Assembly: GCA_020845495.1 (NCBI GenBank) | Contig: JADLFM010000125.1 | Coordinates: forward strand, 1-25,468 | DNA length: 25,468 nucleotides | Reading direction: 5' to 3' | From: Chloroflexota bacterium | Lineage (GTDB): Bacteria; Chloroflexota; UBA6077; JACCZL01 | Shown: piece by piece, positions 22,238 to 25,468 of the stretch | Position numbering within the stretch: the stretch's first letter is position 1 | Layout of the letters: each line of letters opens with the position of its first letter | The notes under the pieces: model-generated | What the model saw: the letters and a program-made list of their open reading frames with translations, nothing else | Databases searched by the model: none | What the model was told of the DNA's origin: nothing | Made by a program: the position numbers and the translations under genes

Positions 22238-23098
22238 ATGCACCGCGTCTTTCTTGCTGACAACCTCGACGCCCTCAGGCGGATGCCGGACGGCTCCGCC
22301 GACCTGATCTACGTCGATCCGCCCTTCAACACCGGCCGAGTGCAGCGCCGTTCGCGGCTGCGGACCACCCGGGTCTCGGACCCGGCTGAGGGCGACCGTA
22401 CTGGCTTCCAGGGCCAGCGGTATCAGACCGAGGTGCTCGGGGCGCTCGCCATGCCGGACGCCTTCGACGACTTCCTCGCCTTCCTCGAACCACGGCTCGT
22501 CGAGGCGTACCGCGTCCTCGCCCCGGCCGGCACCTTCTACCTCCATCTCGACTACCACGAGGTCCATTACTGCAAGGTGCTGCTCGATGGCATCTTCGGG
22601 CGAGCCTGCTTCCTGAACGAGGTCATCTGGGCCTACGACTACGGCGCCCGGACGAAGCGGCGCTGGCCTCCCAAGCATGACTCGATCCTCGTCTACGTTC
22701 GCGACCCGAAGCGCTACACTTTCAACTACGACGCCCTGGATCGGGTACCGTATCGTGCGCCGGGACTGGTCGGGCCGGAGAAGGCAGCACGCGGGAAGAC
22801 CCCCACCGATACCTGGTGGCAGACGATCGTCAGCCCCCAGTCACGCGAGCGGACGGGTTACCCGACCCAGAAGCCGCTCGCCATCCTCGAGCGGATCGTG
22901 CGAGCGTCGTCGCGGCCGGGCGACCACGTGCTGGACTTCTTCGCCGGTAGCGGTACGACCGGCGAAGCTGCCGCCAGGTTGGGGCGGCGCTTCACGCTCG
23001 TCGACCACAGCTCGGAGGCTATCGTGGTGATGCGCCAACGCCTCGCTCCCTACGCTCCTGCCTTCCTCACCCTCGACGGCACCCACCTCGCTCCATAG
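22238..23098 (+). CDS. Site-specific DNA methyltransferase (beta class), orphan
   Basis: The start at 22238 (MHRVFLADNLDAL) matches the usual family N-terminus; the frame is open from 22184. The product has 286 residues. Motif IV DPPFNTG (27-33) precedes motif I DFFAGSGTT (about 233-241), the order of beta-class amino-methyltransferases. Between them lie FYLHLDYHEVHYCK, FLNEVIWAYDYG and KHDSILVYVRD; YPTQKPLAILERIV (about 207-220) precedes motif I. DPPF is found in both N6-adenine and N4-cytosine enzymes, so the modified base is uncertain. No restriction endonuclease or specificity subunit is adjacent, so it may be regulatory (CcrM-like) or a relic of a restriction system. The domain is complete. 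Confidence 0.88.
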   Translation: MHRVFLADNLDALRRMPDGSADLIYVDPPFNTGRVQRRSRLRTTRVSDPAEGDRTGFQGQRYQTEVLGALAMPDAFDDFLAFLEPRLVEAYRVLAPAGTFYLHLDYHEVHYCKVLLDGIFGRACFLNEVIWAYDYGARTKRRWPPKHDSILVYVRDPKRYTFNYDALDRVPYRAPGLVGPEKAARGKTPTDTWWQTIVSPQSRERTGYPTQKPLAILERIVRASSRPGDHVLDFFAGSGTTGEAAARLGRRFTLVDHSSEAIVVMRQRLAPYAPAFLTLDGTHLAP

Positions 23099-23132
23099 GG
23101 ACCAGGTGACGACGGCGAACGACCGGCCGCGT

Positions 23133-23164
23133 ACCTGGCGGTCGAAGCACCTGGCGGTCGAAGC
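23133..23164. repeat. Perfect tandem duplication of 16 bp
   Basis: ACCTGGCGGTCGAAGC occurs at 23133-23148 and again at 23149-23164. It lies in the 157-bp gap between the convergent methyltransferase and XRE-GAF genes. No stem typical of a terminator was found beside it. Confidence 0.8.
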
Positions 23165-23255
23165 TGTGATGTGACTGCTGTATACGGCTGCGAGAGCGCC
23201 CGAGCCAGCGCAAGCGTACACGCGCGTCGCCCGCTCACTCTGGTCCGCCGCCGTA

Positions 23256-24149
23256 TTAGCGGGCTCCGAGTGTTTCTGCCGTGATCTTGGCCAGGCGTTC
23301 GAGGGTCGCGAGGTCTTCCGGGGTGAAGGGATCGGTCGAGTGGAAGCGCGCCACGCTCAGCACGCCGATGGGCCGGTCGCCGAGCAGGATTGGCGTCGCC
23401 GCTGCCGCGTGGAGCCCGAGCGACGCGATGATGGGTATCGGTATCTCGCGCTGGTACTCGCCAACCGCCACCGTCTTCCGTGCCTCGAACGCCCGCCCTG
23501 CGATGGCCTGTCCTGGCGCCAGGCGCCGTAGCTCCGCCGGGACCGGCACCGTGCTGCCGGCGAGTGCGAGCGCCCCCTGCCCCTCGTCCCAGCGATAGCT
23601 CAGGGCCAGATCGCACGGAACGATGATACTCGCCTCCTCCGCCGCACGTGTCAGAAGCTGCTCGACGCCCGCGCCCGGAGCCAGTGAACCGAACAAGCGC
23701 AGCAGCGCCAGACGGCGTTCGAGCCGGTCCCTGGCCGGCTCGGCCGGTGGTATGGCGCCGTAGCGGCGATCCATGAGCTCCAGGTGCCCCACCAGATACT
23801 CGCGGTCTTCCAGACTCGCCAGTTGGAGGCCGAGGATGATATTCGCCAGGATCCGGCTCAGTCCGGGGTGGCGGGCCAGGATGGCCAGCGCCTCCTGCTC
23901 GGTCGGGGACGGCTCGCAGCCGTGGAGGAGCGCGTCGAGCGGGACCGCCAGCGCGCGGGCGACCGCCACCAGGTCGTTGACCCTCGGGTTGGCGACTAGG
24001 CCGTTCTCGAGTCGATTGACGTACGCCTCCGAGCGTTCGGCCCGTCGCGCAACGTCCTGTTGTTTCAGCCCCTGCTGCTCGCGCCTGCGCAAGAGCCGCC
24101 GACCGATCGCTCGCACATCGATATCGTCCCGGCACTCACGGTCGGGCAC
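23256..24149 (-). CDS. XRE-family HTH regulator with C-terminal GAF sensor domain
   Basis: The frame is open from 24278, but I prefer the GTG at 24149: AAGGAGAGG lies about 8 nt upstream and the first 43 residues of the longer form show no family signal. The 297-residue product starts with an XRE helix-turn-helix (about 12-70: RRLLRRREQQGLKQQDVARR, then RSEAYVNRLENG). A linker helical region follows, then a GAF domain (about 155-295: EQLLTRAAEEASIIVPCDLA, GQAIAGRAFEARKTVAVGEY, AAAATPILLGDRPIGVLSVA). It should bind DNA and sense a small molecule or redox state. It is divergent from the chemoreceptor gene, and the inverted repeat at 24365-24382 in the shared gap is a candidate binding site. Confidence 0.85.
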   Translation of the reverse strand: MPDRECRDDIDVRAIGRRLLRRREQQGLKQQDVARRAERSEAYVNRLENGLVANPRVNDLVAVARALAVPLDALLHGCEPSPTEQEALAILARHPGLSRILANIILGLQLASLEDREYLVGHLELMDRRYGAIPPAEPARDRLERRLALLRLFGSLAPGAGVEQLLTRAAEEASIIVPCDLALSYRWDEGQGALALAGSTVPVPAELRRLAPGQAIAGRAFEARKTVAVGEYQREIPIPIIASLGLHAAAATPILLGDRPIGVLSVARFHSTDPFTPEDLATLERLAKITAETLGAR

Positions 24150-24364
24150 CGTCGTCACCTCTCCTTCTTCTCGCGTCAGTCCCAGAATGGGCGTGTCGGC
24201 AAGAATACCCCACCCGGTAATGGTATCCGAGATGTCCACTCGAGCAAACCCCAGATGCAGCACATTCGCGCCTGCCATTCTGAGACACGACAGCCGTCCA
24301 CCCAGGCTTGGAACGGCTGTGCTGGCACCGCTCGAACGCCTCCGTAGGCCCGCACCTGGTGAAG

Positions 24365-24382
24365 GTTCCTTAACTTAGGAAC
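24365..24382. promoter_or_regulatory. Inverted repeat in the XRE-GAF/chemoreceptor gap
   Basis: GTTCCT (24365-24370), spacer TAACTT and AGGAAC (24377-24382) form a perfect 6-bp dyad in AT-richer DNA, between the divergent regulator and chemoreceptor genes. Its place suits an operator for the XRE-type regulator. Binding is inferred. Confidence 0.45.
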
Positions 24383-24429
24383 GATTCCATCCCCTAGCGG
24401 GCGCCCAATCTAGTTAGTCGTAACGGAAG

Positions 24430-24453
24430 CACTGCCCTCTCACCAGGGCAGTG
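24430..24453 (+). other. Leader hairpin of the chemoreceptor gene
   Basis: CACTGCCCT (24430-24438), loop CTCACC and AGGGCAGTG (24445-24453) form a perfect 9-bp stem ending 14 nt before the GGAGGAA ribosome-binding site (24468-24474) of the chemoreceptor gene. It may act on message stability or translation, or end transcription entering from upstream. It does not match a riboswitch I recognise. Confidence 0.5.
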
Positions 24454-24483
24454 TCACGGAGAGGTTCGGAGGAAGACAGCTAG

Positions 24484-25468
24484 ATGGGGTGGTTCGAGAA
24501 TCGTAGTATCCGAGTGAAACTGCTCGGATCGTTCGCGGCCGTCTGCGCCGTCATGGCCCTGGTCGGCTATATCGGCGTGACGACAGCCCAGGGGATCAAG
24601 GGGCGCCTCGACGAGGTCAATAGCGACCTGATGCCAGGTGCCGCCGCGCTCAGCGACGCTCAGGTCAATATCGTTCAGGTGCAGCGAGACGTCCGTAGCT
24701 CCATCCTTGTGGACGACCAGAAGGAGATCGAGGCGCTCCGCGCACGAGTCAAGGACGATTTCGCCAGGGTTGAGGCAGCGCTGACTGCCTATAAGGCTCT
24801 CCACATCACCGCTGCCGAGAAGCAGCGCCTTGCCGACGTCGATAGCAGGTACACGGCCTGGCGTGAGGGCAACGAGCGGGCGCTCACGGAGGCGGTCAAG
24901 AACACGCCGGAAGGTGACCGAGCTGCCACCGGGCTCGCACTCGAGACGGCCGCGCCGCTTGCGACCGCGATGAACGCGGCCCTCCACGAGCTAGAAACTC
25001 TCCAGCAGCGGCAGGCTGCTGACGCTGCGCAGGCAGCAGGCGCGGCCTTCAACCAGGCCGTCATGATGCTGCTGGCCATCGCCGGTGTGGGCATCGTGTT
25101 TGCGCTCGGGATCGGTGTATCGATGGCGCGGAGCATGTCACGCAGCGCTGAGACCGTCCGAGCGACCGTCACCTCGCTGGCCGAGAACTGTGCCACCAAT
25201 CTCGCGGTGGCGCTCGAGGCGCTGGCCAGGAACGACCTGACTGTTGCAGTGACGCCGGTGACGCCGCCGATCGCGCGGTACTCCCGCGATGAGGTGGGGC
25301 GCACGGCGGAGGCGGCGAACCTGCTGCGCGATCGGATCATCGCGACGATTACCAGCTACGAACAGGCGCGCGCCGGGCTGACCGAGACGGTGGGTACGAT
25401 TCAGCAGGTGGCCGAGGGGGTCGCGGATGCCTCCGGGCAACTGGGGCAGGCGGCTGGCCAGACCAGCG
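24484..25468 (+). CDS. Methyl-accepting chemotaxis protein (partial, runs off the window)
   Basis: The ATG at 24484 has GGAGGAA 9 nt upstream, and the frame stays open for 328 codons to the window end. A short N-terminal part (MGWFENRSIRVKLLGSF) leads into the first membrane helix (about 15-33). A helical ligand-binding region of the four-helix-bundle type (about 35-185: VNSDLMPGAAALSDAQVNIV, DVRSSILVDD, HELETLQQRQAADAAQ) follows, then the second helix (about 193-215: MMLLAIAGVGIVFALGIGVS). A HAMP-like segment comes next (MARSMSRSAETVRATV, then the EVGRTAEAANLLRDRI part of a HAMP-like repeat). The last residues VGTIQQVAEGVADASGQLGQ begin the coiled-coil signalling domain. The hairpin tip and methylation sites lie beyond the window. 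The ligand is unknown. Confidence 0.88.
   Translation, partial: MGWFENRSIRVKLLGSFAAVCAVMALVGYIGVTTAQGIKGRLDEVNSDLMPGAAALSDAQVNIVQVQRDVRSSILVDDQKEIEALRARVKDDFARVEAALTAYKALHITAAEKQRLADVDSRYTAWREGNERALTEAVKNTPEGDRAATGLALETAAPLATAMNAALHELETLQQRQAADAAQAAGAAFNQAVMMLLAIAGVGIVFALGIGVSMARSMSRSAETVRATVTSLAENCATNLAVALEALARNDLTVAVTPVTPPIARYSRDEVGRTAEAANLLRDRIIATITSYEQARAGLTETVGTIQQVAEGVADASGQLGQAAGQTS

Noticed and set aside
24430..24453. A cyclic-di-GMP riboswitch before the chemoreceptor gene
   Set aside because: Only a single simple hairpin is present; the conserved GEMM core sequences are not seen.

Overview
The window is a high-GC bacterial chromosome segment. Several traits point to Chloroflexota, perhaps a Thermomicrobia/Sphaerobacter-like lineage: a DUF1800/DUF1501 pair, secreted proteins with SdrD-B-type repeats and long Thr/Pro/Ala linkers, a module ending in an 'FG.P.S..F' motif, an ArsR-ArsM unit and an FHA-anchored HtrA-type protease. 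This is inference from protein style; no rRNA or other marker gene is present. I see no tRNA, rRNA, CRISPR array, complete insertion sequence or prophage.

Layout. 1-380: a long imperfect hairpin containing a DnaA-box-like 9-mer, next to a truncated DUF3800 gene (-). 445-2832: a secreted ExeM/NucH-like nuclease (+). 2945-3865: an unknown multi-pass membrane protein (-). 4115-6793: DUF1800 and DUF1501 (+), normally a pair. 6794-7193: a gene-free stretch with a nested inverted repeat, three tandem 28-bp copies and the arsR promoter/operator. 7194-9966: ArsR, arsenite methyltransferase ArsM and an MFS transporter (+). 10294-11601: a CNNM/CorC-type membrane protein with CBS domains (+). 11697-13439: a GT39-like glycosyltransferase (-). 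13529-14381: a thioredoxin-fold membrane protein with an in-frame UGA at its active site, and a small membrane protein upstream of it (-). 14596-20636: three accessory genes (+): a large membrane-anchored SdrD-B/C39-like protein, a clan GH-A-like glycosidase and a second SdrD-B secreted protein. 20745-22022: FHA-TM-trypsin protease (-). 22238-23098: an orphan beta-class DNA methyltransferase (+). 23256-24149: an XRE-GAF regulator (-). 24484-end: a methyl-accepting chemotaxis protein (+) cut by the window edge.

The strongest candidate for something undescribed is at 13529-14020. Two ORFs separated by a single UGA together form one thioredoxin-fold protein. The UGA falls exactly where the nucleophilic Cys of CxxC belongs, giving UxxS. 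The spacing to the cis-Pro loop is normal for thioredoxin. Nineteen nt after the UGA there is a perfect 8-bp stem with a GUG loop, inside the distance range described for bacterial SECIS elements. This suggests a membrane-anchored thioredoxin-like selenoprotein; a nonsense mutation or sequencing error is the competing explanation.

A second theme is the intergenic DNA. Many gaps carry short perfect or near-perfect tandem duplications (28 bp x3, 13 bp x3, 15 bp x4, 28 bp x2, 16 bp x2). Two distant convergent gene pairs share a repeat that includes the TAG stop codon of the minus-strand gene. A 64-bp fragment of the FHA-protease gene, or of a paralog differing only at synonymous sites, is stranded about 3.3 kb away next to two mutually exclusive hairpins.
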